Positions 15,946 to 24,730 of a stretch of 64,000 nt of DNA are shown one piece after another. The notes beneath the pieces are model-generated. The model had not been told where the DNA came from. It was given only the letters and a program-made list of their open reading frames with translations, and searched no databases. The position numbers and the translations under genes are program-made. Positions within the stretch are counted from its first letter, which is position 1, and the number at the start of each line of letters is the position of its first letter. The DNA is from Chitinophaga pollutisoli (GTDB lineage: Bacteria; Bacteroidota; Bacteroidia; Chitinophagales; Chitinophagaceae), in NCBI RefSeq assembly GCF_038396755.1, contig NZ_CP149822.1:4680001-4744000 (forward strand). The letters run 5' to 3'.

Positions 15946-16920
15946 TTATTGGTTTAACAGGCGTACCGCGTCTTTCGCGAAATACGTGGCGATCAGGTCC
16001 GCCCCGGCACGTTTGATGCTGGTGAGGCTTTCGATGATGGCCTTCTCTTCGTTGATCCATCCCATTTTCGCCGCTGCCTTGATCATGGCGTATTCGCCGG
16101 ATACATGGTAGGCGCTCACGGGAACGGTTACGCTGTCTTTGATCAGACGGATGATATCCAGGTAAGCCATGGCGGGCTTCACCATCACGATATCTGCGCC
16201 TTCGTCTACGTCCATCAGCGTTTCGCGGAGGGCTTCGCGGGCGTTGGCGTAATCCATCTGGTAGGTTTTTTTATCGCCGAAACCGGGTGCGGAATCCAGC
16301 GCGTCGCGGAACGGACCGTAAAAGCAGCTGGCGTATTTGGCGCTGTAGGCCATGATCCCGGTTTTGGTAAAGTTGTTTTCTTCGAGGATGTCGCGGATGG
16401 CGAGGATGCGCCCATCCATCATATCGCTGGGCGCCACAAAGTCCGCGCCGGCCTCGGCGTGACTGAGGCTCATGCGCGCCAGCACTTCCACCGTGGCGTC
16501 GTTCACGATCTCTTCATTCTCCACGATACCGTCGTGCCCGTAGCTGGAATACGGATCCAGGGCCACGTCCGTCATCACCACCATACCCGGAACGGCTTCC
16601 TTCACGGCCTTGATGGCGCGCTGCATGAGCCCGTCGGGGTTCACGGCTTCGGTGCCTTTGTTGTCTTTCAATTCGTCCGCACATTTAATGAACAGCAACA
16701 CGCTCCGGATGCCCATCGCCCACAATTCCTTCGCTTCCTGCACGGTGCCGTCAAGCGAATAACGGAAGTAACCGGGCATGGAGGAAATCTCTTCCTTCAC
16801 GCCTTTCCCTTCCACAACGAAGAGCGGCGCGATGAAATCGGCTGGGGTGAGGATGGTTTCCGCTACCATCGCACGGATGGCGGGAGAGGTGCGCAATATT
16901 CTGTTTCTTCTGATCATCAC
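15946..16920 (-). CDS. hemB: Delta-aminolevulinic acid dehydratase (porphobilinogen synthase)
   Basis: A 324-residue enzyme that condenses two 5-aminolevulinates to porphobilinogen. The Schiff-base lysine is Lys248 in DIVMVKPAMAYL and the second active-site lysine is Lys195 in MAYSAKYAS. The metal-site segment reads DVALDPYSSYGHDG (118-131). At the three positions that are zinc-binding cysteines in E. coli (120, 122, 130) there are Ala, Asp and Asp. The enzyme is therefore of the magnesium-dependent, zinc-independent class. It lies 23 bases after hemF and 12 before hemL. Confidence 0.96.
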   Translation of the reverse strand: MMIRRNRILRTSPAIRAMVAETILTPADFIAPLFVVEGKGVKEEISSMPGYFRYSLDGTVQEAKELWAMGIRSVLLFIKCADELKDNKGTEAVNPDGLMQRAIKAVKEAVPGMVVMTDVALDPYSSYGHDGIVENEEIVNDATVEVLARMSLSHAEAGADFVAPSDMMDGRILAIRDILEENNFTKTGIMAYSAKYASCFYGPFRDALDSAPGFGDKKTYQMDYANAREALRETLMDVDEGADIVMVKPAMAYLDIIRLIKDSVTVPVSAYHVSGEYAMIKAAAKMGWINEEKAIIESLTSIKRAGADLIATYFAKDAVRLLNQ

Positions 16921-16943
16921 TGAAATATTTTAAAATTCGTCTG

Positions 16944-17858
16944 TTACGGTTTTACCCACTCGCGCGGCTTCAGGAATTCCAGCAGTTCCGCTTCCGGACT
17001 GCCTTCCGCCGGGTGGTAGTCGTATTCCCAGCGAGCGCGGGAAGGAAGGCTCATAAGTATCGACTCGATGCGCCCGTTTGTCTTCAGCCCGAACAGTGTG
17101 CCGCGGTCGTGGATCAGGTTGAATTCCACATAACGGCCCCTGCGGTATTCCTGCCACTCCACCTGCGCTTCGCCGTAAGGCAGCTCTTTCCGCCGCTCCA
17201 CTATAGGCAAATAAGCTTGCAGGAAAGCATTACCGTTGGAGAACTGGAACTGCAGCAGGTCCTCCGCGGTACGTTCCGCAGAAGGACGCAAATAATCGTA
17301 AAATACGCCGCCGATACCACGGGCTTCGTTGTTCCGGTGCTTGTTGACGAAGTACTCGTCGCACTGGCGCTTGTATTGCTCGTAATAAGCCCCGCAGGCG
17401 TCTTTGAAGGTACGGTGAAAATGAATGCCGTCTTCTTCATGGATGTAATACGGGGTAAGATCCGATCCGCCGCCGAACCAGCTGTCCTGTATCTGCCCAT
17501 CTTCCCCGTACAGCTCAAAGTACCGCCAGTTGGCATGCACCGTAGGTACGTAAGGGTTTTCGGGGTGGATGACGAGGGAAAGCCCCGCCGCCAGGAAGTT
17601 GCTGTTGTCAGCCACTTTAAACTGCTGCGCCATCACGGGCGGCAGTTTCCCGCTCACCACGGAGGTGTTGACGCCTCCTTTCTGGAACACCTTACCGCCG
17701 GAAATCACGCGGGTAATGCCTCCGCCGCCTTCGGGGCGCGTCCAGCGGTCTTCGCGGAACTTCGCTTTCCCATCGGCCAGCTCCAGTGCGGCGCAGATGT
17801 CGTTTTGCAGCTGGTGGATGAAGGGAACGAAACGGTCTTTTATGGACATATTATGCAT
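16944..17858 (-). CDS. hemF: Oxygen-dependent coproporphyrinogen-III oxidase
   Basis: A 304-residue HemF that decarboxylates two propionates of coproporphyrinogen III to give protoporphyrinogen IX, using O2. Diagnostic stretches are [20 protein letters not shown] (about 45-64), [18 protein letters not shown] (about 117), [13 protein letters not shown] (about 141), and [18 protein letters not shown] followed by ESILMSLP near 250-275. The start at 17858 overlaps hemE by eight bases; an ATG at 17849 (MSIKDRF) is an alternative. Use of the oxygen-dependent enzyme fits an aerobic lifestyle; no hemN is seen here. Confidence 0.96.
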   Translation of the reverse strand: MHNMSIKDRFVPFIHQLQNDICAALELADGKAKFREDRWTRPEGGGGITRVISGGKVFQKGGVNTSVVSGKLPPVMAQQFKVADNSNFLAAGLSLVIHPENPYVPTVHANWRYFELYGEDGQIQDSWFGGGSDLTPYYIHEEDGIHFHRTFKDACGAYYEQYKRQCDEYFVNKHRNNEARGIGGVFYDYLRPSAERTAEDLLQFQFSNGNAFLQAYLPIVERRKELPYGEAQVEWQEYRRGRYVEFNLIHDRGTLFGLKTNGRIESILMSLPSRARWEYDYHPAEGSPEAELLEFLKPREWVKP

Positions 17859-18879
17859 AGTTCTTAACGGCTTCGATGAATGCTTTGGCGTGGTCCACAG
17901 GGATGTTTGGCAGGATGCCGTGCCCCAGGTTGGCGATGTACCGCTGCGGCCCGAATGCGTCGATCATTTTCTTCACGGATTTCTGGATCTCCGGGATCGG
18001 CTTCATGAGCTGCGCGGGATCGAAGTTGCCCTGCAAAGTGATGCCCGGCCCTGCAAACTGGCGGGCCAGTTCCGGCTTGATGCACCAGTCGAGGCCGAGG
18101 CCCTGCGCGCCGGTGGCGGCCATTTCTTCGAGAGCGAACCATGCGCCTTTGGCGAACACGATCACGGGCGCTACGCCCTGCATCGCGGCCACGATCCGGC
18201 GGATGTATTGCAGCGAGAAGTTTTCGAAGTCTTCCGGGCTGAGGAGGCCTCCCCACGAGTCGAAGATCTGCACTACGTCGGCGCCCGCTTCCACCTGCGC
18301 TTTCAGGTAGGCGATGGTGGTTTCGGTGATGCGGTTCAGCAGCTCGTGGGCTACTTCGGGTTGGGTATAGCAGAAAGCTTTGGCTTCGTCAAACGTCTTG
18401 GAGCCCTTGCCCTGCACCATATAGCAAAGCAGCGTCCAGGGGGCGCCGGCGAAGCCGATGAGGGGCACGCGGCCGGCCAGCGTTTGCTTCGTGAGGCGCA
18501 GGGCGTCCATCACGTAGGAAAGGCTGTCGTTCACGTCGGGGATATGAATGCGGCCAAGGTCCGCGGCGGATTTGATGGGTTGGGGGAGCAGGGGGCCCAC
18601 CTTCTCCACGAGCTGCACTTCCATGCCCATCGCCTGCGGCACCACGAGGATGTCGGAGAAGATGATGGCGGCGTCTACCCCTACCTGGTCTACCGGCATC
18701 ACGGTGATTTCGGTGGCCAGTTCGGGCGTCTGGCAACGCTCGAAGAAAGAATATTTATCGCGGAGCTTGATATAGTCAGGCAAAAAGCGGCCGGCCTGGC
18801 GCATCATCCATACCGGGGGGCGGGGTACCGGGCTGCCCGAAAGGGCCTTCAGCAGCAGGTCGTTCTGTAATCCGTTCAT
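17851..18879 (-). CDS. hemE: Uroporphyrinogen decarboxylase
   Basis: A 342-residue HemE that removes four carboxyl groups from uroporphyrinogen III to give coproporphyrinogen III. The N-terminal signature [17 protein letters not shown] (about 20-36) contains the conserved arginines of the active site, and [19 protein letters not shown] (about 135) and [11 protein letters not shown] (about 215) are also typical. Its start codon overlaps the stop of hemD in an ATGA arrangement (18876-18879) and its end overlaps hemF, so it is translationally coupled on both sides. Confidence 0.96.
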   Translation of the reverse strand: MNGLQNDLLLKALSGSPVPRPPVWMMRQAGRFLPDYIKLRDKYSFFERCQTPELATEITVMPVDQVGVDAAIIFSDILVVPQAMGMEVQLVEKVGPLLPQPIKSAADLGRIHIPDVNDSLSYVMDALRLTKQTLAGRVPLIGFAGAPWTLLCYMVQGKGSKTFDEAKAFCYTQPEVAHELLNRITETTIAYLKAQVEAGADVVQIFDSWGGLLSPEDFENFSLQYIRRIVAAMQGVAPVIVFAKGAWFALEEMAATGAQGLGLDWCIKPELARQFAGPGITLQGNFDPAQLMKPIPEIQKSVKKMIDAFGPQRYIANLGHGILPNIPVDHAKAFIEAVKNYA

Positions 18880-19598
18880 TCGTTGCTATTATTGATGTTG
18901 TCAAAATATTCGATGGCTGTTTGTACCAGCGCGGGAACCGAAGCTTCCGCACCGATGACCGGCTGCCTGCCGGTGGCTGCCTGCACGGAAGCGCCCGTCG
19001 TTTCGCCGATGGCGAAATAAACGGTCCCCCCGTCCGGAAGGTTCCGCTGGAAAAAGCTGTGAACGCTGCTGGGACTGAAAAACAGCACCCCGTCAAACCG
19101 TTCCTCCAGCTCCGCGGGCGTTTCCACGGTCTGGTATACAACAAGTTCCTCTACGGCGATGTTGTGCGTCAGCAGGTGCTCCGGCAGTTCGTTCCGGCGG
19201 ATGTTGCCGCAAAGGAACACTACTTTCCCGATATTCCCTTCGGCCACAATCTGCTTTGCCAGCTCCAGCGAGCTGGAGGCCGTCCCGAGGATCGTTGCGC
19301 CGGGAATCTCCGCCTGGATCACTTCCAGGGTGGCGCCGCCGAGGCAATAGATCTTTTGTTCCGCGCCGTAATCCCAGATCCCGGCAACGGACTTCACCGT
19401 ATTCGGACTGGTAAACACAAGCACATGGCCGCCGAGTGCGATCTCCGCCAGCCGCGCGGAAAGTTCCGGGGAACGGACGGGCAGGATGTCAATGAAAGGC
19501 TGGTCTACCAGAGCAATGCCGTGTTGGGCGGCGGCCTGGCGCAGCGATTCCTGGAGCGACTTCGTGCTTAATATGCTGTATTTAGCGCTGTTGGGCAT
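18876..19598 (-). CDS. hemD: Uroporphyrinogen-III synthase
   Basis: A 240-residue HemD, which closes hydroxymethylbilane with inversion of ring D. The family is poorly conserved. Support comes from the two-lobed layout, the phrases [13 protein letters not shown] (about 79) and [15 protein letters not shown] (about 180), and above all its position between hemC and hemE. The start overlaps the end of hemC by 17 bases; a slightly later start is possible. No fusion with a methyltransferase is present. Confidence 0.9.
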   Translation of the reverse strand: MPNSAKYSILSTKSLQESLRQAAAQHGIALVDQPFIDILPVRSPELSARLAEIALGGHVLVFTSPNTVKSVAGIWDYGAEQKIYCLGGATLEVIQAEIPGATILGTASSSLELAKQIVAEGNIGKVVFLCGNIRRNELPEHLLTHNIAVEELVVYQTVETPAELEERFDGVLFFSPSSVHSFFQRNLPDGGTVYFAIGETTGASVQAATGRQPVIGAEASVPALVQTAIEYFDNINNSNE

Positions 19599-20508
19599 TT
19601 CTGATTTCCTGTATTACGGCGTCTCCGCCCTGGGAAAGGATTTCAAGCGCCGCGTCGTGCCCGGTGCCGGCGGCGGCCGAAACGGCGACGCGGCGGGTGG
19701 TGAGGAACGAGCGGGTGCCGTCGAGGCTGCAAAGGCTGCCTTCGAAGAACATTTCGCCGTTGCTGATGTAGGCGTAGGCGCTGATCGGCGTGGTGCAACC
19801 GCCGAGGAGGGTGCGCAAAAAGCCGCGCTCTTCAGTCGTGCAGATGGCGGTGTCGGTATGGTGCAGCGGTGCGAGGGCATCGCGTACGGCCGTATTGTCT
19901 TCCCGGCAGGCGGCCACAATGGCGCCTTGCGCGGGGGCCGGGATCATCCAGTCGAGTTCCAGGGAGGTTGCCGGGCGAACGTTGATGCGCTCGAGCCCTG
20001 CTGCGGCGAAGATGGCGGCGTCCCAGTTTTCGGAAGCCAACTTTTCCAGGCGTTTGATGACGTTGCCGCGGAGGTTGTGGAGCTGATGGTTGGGATAGCG
20101 GCGGAGCCATTGCGCTTTGCGGCGGATGCTGCTGGTGGCGATATTGGCTGCGGAAGCGGGATCGTCGAGGAAAGCGGTGCTGCCTTTGTGGACGAGCAGG
20201 TCTTTCACCGGCCCGCGCTCCAGGATGGCGGCGTTGACGAGGCCCTGCGGGAGCTGGGTGGGGACGTCTTTAAATGAATGCACCGCTACGTCGATCTTGC
20301 CGGCGAGCAGCGCGATGTCGAGGGTTTTGGTGAAAATGCCTTGTACGCCGATCTCGTAAAGGGGCGTCACCAGGTCGATGTCGCCTTCGCTTTTAATGGG
20401 GACCAGCTCCACGGCGTGGCCGTTTTGCGTCAATAAATCTTTCACCAGGTTAGCCTGCCACATGGCGAGCTGGCTATCCCGTGTGCCTATTCGGATCATC
20501 TTGTCCAT
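19582..20508 (-). CDS. hemC: Porphobilinogen deaminase (hydroxymethylbilane synthase)
   Basis: A 308-residue enzyme that polymerises four porphobilinogens into hydroxymethylbilane. The N-terminus IRIGTRDSQLAMWQA, the catalytic Asp81 in AVHSFKDVPT, SIRRKAQWLRRYP (about 127) and the dipyrromethane-cofactor cysteine Cys238 in LLGGCTTPIS are all intact. The length is normal. It lies five bases after hemA and overlaps hemD. Confidence 0.96.
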   Translation of the reverse strand: MDKMIRIGTRDSQLAMWQANLVKDLLTQNGHAVELVPIKSEGDIDLVTPLYEIGVQGIFTKTLDIALLAGKIDVAVHSFKDVPTQLPQGLVNAAILERGPVKDLLVHKGSTAFLDDPASAANIATSSIRRKAQWLRRYPNHQLHNLRGNVIKRLEKLASENWDAAIFAAAGLERINVRPATSLELDWMIPAPAQGAIVAACREDNTAVRDALAPLHHTDTAICTTEERGFLRTLLGGCTTPISAYAYISNGEMFFEGSLCSLDGTRSFLTTRRVAVSAAAGTGHDAALEILSQGGDAVIQEIRNAQQR

Positions 20509-20513
20509 TGTTT

Positions 20514-21767
20514 TTAGTCCTGATTTGCGCCGGTCTCGAAAATTTCGCTGATCATCGCGATGTATTGGTCGCCTTTTTCAGTTTCCTTGCGCACTTTGCC
20601 GGCCATGAGGTTAATCATTTTCTGGATGATGCGGGAAGAAACTTCCTCGATGTCTTCCAGGTTATAATGAGCGCCGTTTTTCTGCTCTTTGATTTCGCGG
20701 GCGTGGATCTCGGTGAGTTTTTCCTTGACCGCTTTGAGCACTACGGCATGTTTGCGCATTTTATACCAGTAGAGGAACTCTTCCATGTGTTCCTCGATGA
20801 TGGAGATAGCTTTGGGAACTTCGTTGAGCCGGCGGGCGAGGGTTTCGTCCTGGATCTTGCTGAGATCGTCGACGTTCACGACTTCCACATGGGGAAGCTC
20901 GCGCACGTCCGCGGCAACGTTGAAGGGAATGGAGAGATCCACGATCAGCTTGCCGGCGGTGCTTTCCATATGTTTGCGGAGGATCGTGGGCTGGGAGGCG
21001 TTGGTCGCCACCAGGATCACGTCGGCCGCGCGCAGGGAATCGTCGAGCTGCTCGTAAGGAGCATACCGCAACCCGTGCTTGCCGGCGAAATCTTCCGCCA
21101 CGGCCGTGGTGCGGTTGATGAGCGTGATATTGCGCACGCCCAGGTATTCCATCATGTTCTTGCAGGTGTTGCGGCCGATTTTGCCGACACCGAGCAATAC
21201 GATGTTTTTCTGTTGAATGTCAGCCACCTTGCTTTCCAGCAGCCTCACGGCGGCGAATGCTACCGATACGGTGCCGGAGCTGAGGCCGGTTTCGTTTTTG
21301 ATGAGCTTGGAAACCTGCAGCACGCTGTTCACCAGTCTTTCCAGGAAAGTACCCACACACCCGTTTGCTTTCGCGAACTTGGCGGCGCCCTTTATCTGGC
21401 CGATGATCTCATAGTCGCCGAGGATCTGGCTGTCGAGCCCCGTGCCTACCTGGTACAGGTGGCGGACGGCGCCCTCGCCGGACTTCACATACGCCAGGCT
21501 GTTGAACACCTGCAAATTACCGTTGGCGGCGCCGCACAGGAGCCGCATCAGATCGGCCGGATCGGGGGCGAAACCATAAATTTCGGTGCGGTTGCAAGTG
21601 GAGAGCACGAATAAATCGTGCATGCCGGCAGCTTGCGCTGCCAGTAAAAGTTGCTGATATTGGTCCTGGTTTATGGCAAATAGTCCCCGGATCGCAGCGT
21701 CAGTTTTCTTATAGTTGATCCCAACGATATGAAAATTCGATATGTCTTTAGGCTGTTTGACCTGCAT
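20514..21767 (-). CDS. hemA: Glutamyl-tRNA reductase
   Basis: A 417-residue HemA, which reduces glutamyl-tRNA to glutamate-1-semialdehyde with NADPH, the committed step of heme synthesis. The nucleophile is Cys58 in VLSTCNRTEIYGF. The NADPH domain carries VLLGVGKIGRNTCKNM (about 182), and a C-terminal dimerisation helix region follows. The frame is open to 21959, but the extra 64 residues are unlike the family, and a TATTTTTG box lies just upstream of the ATG at 21767. I therefore place the start there. It is the first gene of the seven-gene heme operon. Confidence 0.95.
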   Translation of the reverse strand: MQVKQPKDISNFHIVGINYKKTDAAIRGLFAINQDQYQQLLLAAQAAGMHDLFVLSTCNRTEIYGFAPDPADLMRLLCGAANGNLQVFNSLAYVKSGEGAVRHLYQVGTGLDSQILGDYEIIGQIKGAAKFAKANGCVGTFLERLVNSVLQVSKLIKNETGLSSGTVSVAFAAVRLLESKVADIQQKNIVLLGVGKIGRNTCKNMMEYLGVRNITLINRTTAVAEDFAGKHGLRYAPYEQLDDSLRAADVILVATNASQPTILRKHMESTAGKLIVDLSIPFNVAADVRELPHVEVVNVDDLSKIQDETLARRLNEVPKAISIIEEHMEEFLYWYKMRKHAVVLKAVKEKLTEIHAREIKEQKNGAHYNLEDIEEVSSRIIQKMINLMAGKVRKETEKGDQYIAMISEIFETGANQD

Positions 21768-21791
21768 GATTTTCTTAAAAGCTTCCGGGTG

Positions 21792-21799
21792 CAAAAATA
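21792..21799 (-). promoter_or_regulatory. -7 promoter box of the heme operon
   Basis: TATTTTTG on the minus strand lies 24 bases before the hemA ATG at 21767, inside what would be an N-terminal extension of hemA. It supports the shorter HemA and a transcript covering hemA to hemL. Confidence 0.5.
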
Positions 21800-22073
21800 C
21801 TGTCATACCCTTCAAAACCACGTCAGAGGCTGTCACCGGTATGTCATTTCTCCCTATGGTGAAAGGCACTCCCAAAAAATGATTTTCATCAGTCGGCTGA
21901 AGCCTGTGCTGCCACGGCGTTGTAACATTCGCATGACGTAGAGCCATGATGGATGTCATGATAAAGTCCCTTCCGTGGCCTTTTCCAGGTGCATGAATCT
22001 AACAATTTAATGACAGTGGATGCGGAAGTTACCTGTAAAAGCGCGTAATTTCGCATGAATTTTGACAAAGTTT

Positions 22074-23117
22074 ATGGTCGCAACATCTGATACAGCCATC
22101 GTGCTCATGAATCTCGGATCGCCGGATTCCACCGCCGTTCCGGACGTGAAGAAATATCTCCTCGAATTCCTGATGGATAAACGCGTGATCGATTACCCCT
22201 GGCTCATGCGCAAGTTGCTGGTGGGGGGCGTGATCGTTCCGAAGCGTGCGGAGAAAAGCGCGGAAGCATATAAAAGTATCTGGTGGGAAGAGGGCTCCCC
22301 GCTCATCGTGCTCACCAAACAATTGCAGAAAGCCCTGCAGCACGATATGGAAATGCCGGTTGAAATCATGATGCGATACGGCAACCCTTCCCCCGAATTC
22401 ACTTTCGATAAACTGGTGAAAGAACATCCCGGTTTGAAAAACGTGGTGCTCGTGCCCCTGTACCCGCATTACGCGATGAGCAGCTTCGAAACGGCGGCCG
22501 AATACGCGAAAGAAATCTACCGCAAAAAACGCTATCCCTTCGCACTGAAGGTGATAGAACCGTTCTACCGCCATCCCGACTACATCCACGCCCTGGCAGA
22601 AAGCATGCGGCCTTATGTGGAGCAGGAATTCGATCACCTGCTGTTCAGTTATCATGGTGTACCGGTAAGGCATATACGCAAAGGTGACGTCACTGGCAGT
22701 CACTGCCTGAAGGTAAACGACTGCTGCCATGTGGATTCGAAAGCCCATAAACAATGTTACCGGCACCAGGTGACCGTCACCGCGGAACTGGTGGCGAAGG
22801 AACTGGGTATCCCGCGGGAAAAATGGAGCTTATGTTTCCAGAGCCGCCTGGGGCGCGAGGAGTGGATCCGGCCGTATACCGACGAGCGCCTGCGCGCGCT
22901 CCCGGGCGAAGGCGTGAAAAAGCTGCTGGTGGTATGCCCGGCGTTTGTGTCGGATTGCCTCGAAACACTGGAAGAGATCGCGGTGGAAGGAAAACACACT
23001 TTCATCGAAAGCGGCGGCGACTCCTTCACGATGATCCCCTGCGTGAACACGCATCCCGAATGGGTGAAAACCCTTGGGATCCTGTGCCGCGAGAAAATGG
23101 ATGCGGTCATGGTATAA
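22074..23117 (+). CDS. hemH: Ferrochelatase
   Basis: A 347-residue HemH that inserts Fe2+ into protoporphyrin IX, the last step of heme synthesis. The N-terminal VLMNLGSPDSTAVPDVKKYL, PLYPHYAMSS (about 133), FSYHGVPVRH with the metal-site His (about 197) and VVCPAFVSDCLETLEEI (about 285) are all family hallmarks. The cluster SHCLKVNDCCHVD (about 211) contributes cysteines that may or may not hold an Fe-S cluster. ATG at 22074 is preferred over TTG at 22062. It is divergent from hemA with about 300 bases between the starts. Confidence 0.95.
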   Translation: MVATSDTAIVLMNLGSPDSTAVPDVKKYLLEFLMDKRVIDYPWLMRKLLVGGVIVPKRAEKSAEAYKSIWWEEGSPLIVLTKQLQKALQHDMEMPVEIMMRYGNPSPEFTFDKLVKEHPGLKNVVLVPLYPHYAMSSFETAAEYAKEIYRKKRYPFALKVIEPFYRHPDYIHALAESMRPYVEQEFDHLLFSYHGVPVRHIRKGDVTGSHCLKVNDCCHVDSKAHKQCYRHQVTVTAELVAKELGIPREKWSLCFQSRLGREEWIRPYTDERLRALPGEGVKKLLVVCPAFVSDCLETLEEIAVEGKHTFIESGGDSFTMIPCVNTHPEWVKTLGILCREKMDAVMV

Positions 23118-23142
23118 AAACCAGGATATAAAATATCTGGGA

Positions 23143-23170
23143 AGCCGGTGTATATGCGCCGGCTTTTTTA
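23143..23170 (+). terminator. Intrinsic terminator after hemH
   Basis: Stem AGCCGGTG / CGCCGGCT (one G-T pair) with loop TATATG and a T tract. A second small hairpin (CCAGGATAT / ATATCTGG) lies just before it. Confidence 0.8.
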
Positions 23171-23255
23171 TGTCCGCACCGCGCGAAAACGGAGATATTT
23201 ATTTCGGCCGGACCGGAATTTTTCACTAAATTCCATCAGCTAAATTCCAACACCG

Positions 23256-24389
23256 ATGATCTTGGCCGTTCTCAAGGAAAAAACAGGAGAAAACAGGGTG
23301 TCGCTCGTTCCGGAAGTCGTGAAGCAACTCGTTCAGCAACAGGTGGAAGTATGGGTGGAGGAAAGCGCGGGCATGGCGGCATTTTATCCGGACGGATTAT
23401 ACCGGGAAGCCGGCGCGGCCCTTAAGTCCCGGGGAGAAATCCTCAAAGGAGCCGATGCATTGCTGTCGATACGCCCTCCCGATGCGGCGGATTACGAACA
23501 GGCGGCGCCCGGAAAGATCTGGGCAGGCGTGTACCAGCCCCTGTATAACCCCGGCCTCATGCAACAGCTCGCCGCCCGGCAGTTCACCGTTTTCAGTCTC
23601 GATTCCATCCCCCGCACCACGCGCGCCCAGAGCATGGACGTGCTCAGTTCCCAGGCGAATATCGCCGGATACAAGGCTGTGTTGCTCGCCGCATACACCT
23701 ATGGCCGCTATTTTCCCATGTTCATGACCGCCGCCGGCAGTATCCCTCCGGCGAAAGTGCTGATCCTCGGCGCCGGCGTGGCAGGCCTGCAGGCCATCGC
23801 CACCGCGCGCAGGCTGGGCGCCGTTGTGGAAGTGTTCGATACCAGGCCGGCCGTTAAAGAAGAAGTGATGAGCCTCGGCGCGAAGTTCGTGGAAGTGGAA
23901 GGCGCGGCCGATGCGTCAAAAGCCGGCGGTTACGCCGTGGAGCAGTCGGAGGAATTCAAGCGTAAACAGGAAGCCCGCATCGCCGAAAGCGCCGCCAAAG
24001 CGGATATTGTGATCACCACCGCCCAGATTCCCGGCAAACCAGCACCCATATTGCTCTCCACCGCCGCCGTGGAAGCCATGCGGCCCGGGAGCGTCATCAT
24101 CGACCTGGCCGCCGCCACCGGCGGAAACACCGCGCTCACGAAGAATGGCGAAACCATCCTGCACCAGGGCGTCACCATCATCGGGAACTCCGACCTGGCG
24201 GGCACCGCACCGGCAGACGCCAGCAAACTCTACGCGAAAAACATGCATAACTTCCTGAAATTGTCCATCGGAAAAGAAGGGCAATGGCAACCGGATTATG
24301 CCGATGATATCGTGCAGGGCGCCTGCATCGCGCGCGACGGGCAGGTGACCAACGAACGGGTAAAACAGCTGCAACCCGCAGCCTTATGA
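23256..24389 (+). CDS. pntA: NAD(P) transhydrogenase alpha subunit, NAD(H)-binding domain I
   Basis: A 377-residue soluble subunit of the proton-translocating transhydrogenase. It contains the alanine-dehydrogenase-like fold and a Rossmann motif VLILGAGVAGLQAIATARRL (about 167-186). TRAQSMDVLSSQANIAGYKA (about 123) and GNSDLAGTAPADASKLYAKN (about 309) are typical. It ends after domain I; the membrane part of alpha is encoded separately by the next gene. This gives the three-polypeptide layout known from Rhodospirillum rubrum rather than the two-subunit E. coli form. The three genes lie in a row with small gaps and form an operon. Confidence 0.93.
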   Translation: MILAVLKEKTGENRVSLVPEVVKQLVQQQVEVWVEESAGMAAFYPDGLYREAGAALKSRGEILKGADALLSIRPPDAADYEQAAPGKIWAGVYQPLYNPGLMQQLAARQFTVFSLDSIPRTTRAQSMDVLSSQANIAGYKAVLLAAYTYGRYFPMFMTAAGSIPPAKVLILGAGVAGLQAIATARRLGAVVEVFDTRPAVKEEVMSLGAKFVEVEGAADASKAGGYAVEQSEEFKRKQEARIAESAAKADIVITTAQIPGKPAPILLSTAAVEAMRPGSVIIDLAAATGGNTALTKNGETILHQGVTIIGNSDLAGTAPADASKLYAKNMHNFLKLSIGKEGQWQPDYADDIVQGACIARDGQVTNERVKQLQPAAL

Positions 24390-24414
24390 TATTTCATCCA
24401 ATAGCAAAATCATT

Positions 24415-24723
24415 ATGACCGCAATCCTGGATTTTCTGCAACTCCATATCGAGATGGTATACATCGTGATACTGTCTGTTTTCCTGGGGATCGAAGTGAT
24501 CTCCCGGGTGCCATCCGTGTTGCACACGCCGCTCATGAGCGGCGCCAACGCCATTCACGGCGTGGTGATCATCGGCGCCATCATCGTGATGGGAAAAGCC
24601 GAACCGGATAACTGGCTGGCCCTCGTGCTGGGGTTCCTCGCCGTAATACTTGGCACGCTGAACGTGGTGGGAGGTTTCGTGGTGACAGACCGCATGCTGG
24701 AAATGTTTAAAAAGAAGAAATAA
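24415..24723 (+). CDS. pntAB: NAD(P) transhydrogenase alpha subunit, membrane domain (alpha-2)
   Basis: A 102-residue membrane protein with about three transmembrane helices, ending in MLEMFKKKK. The segment VIVLSVFLGIEVISRVP is followed by TPLMSGANAIHGVVIIGAI, the signature of the small membrane subunit. With the membrane part of PntB it forms the proton channel. It begins 26 bases after pntA and ends eight bases before pntB. Confidence 0.92.
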   Translation: MTAILDFLQLHIEMVYIVILSVFLGIEVISRVPSVLHTPLMSGANAIHGVVIIGAIIVMGKAEPDNWLALVLGFLAVILGTLNVVGGFVVTDRMLEMFKKKK

Positions 24724-24730
24724 GCCCATT

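Noticed and set aside
21768..21959. N-terminal extension of hemA
   Set aside because: The extra 64 residues are unlike glutamyl-tRNA reductase and contain a promoter box.
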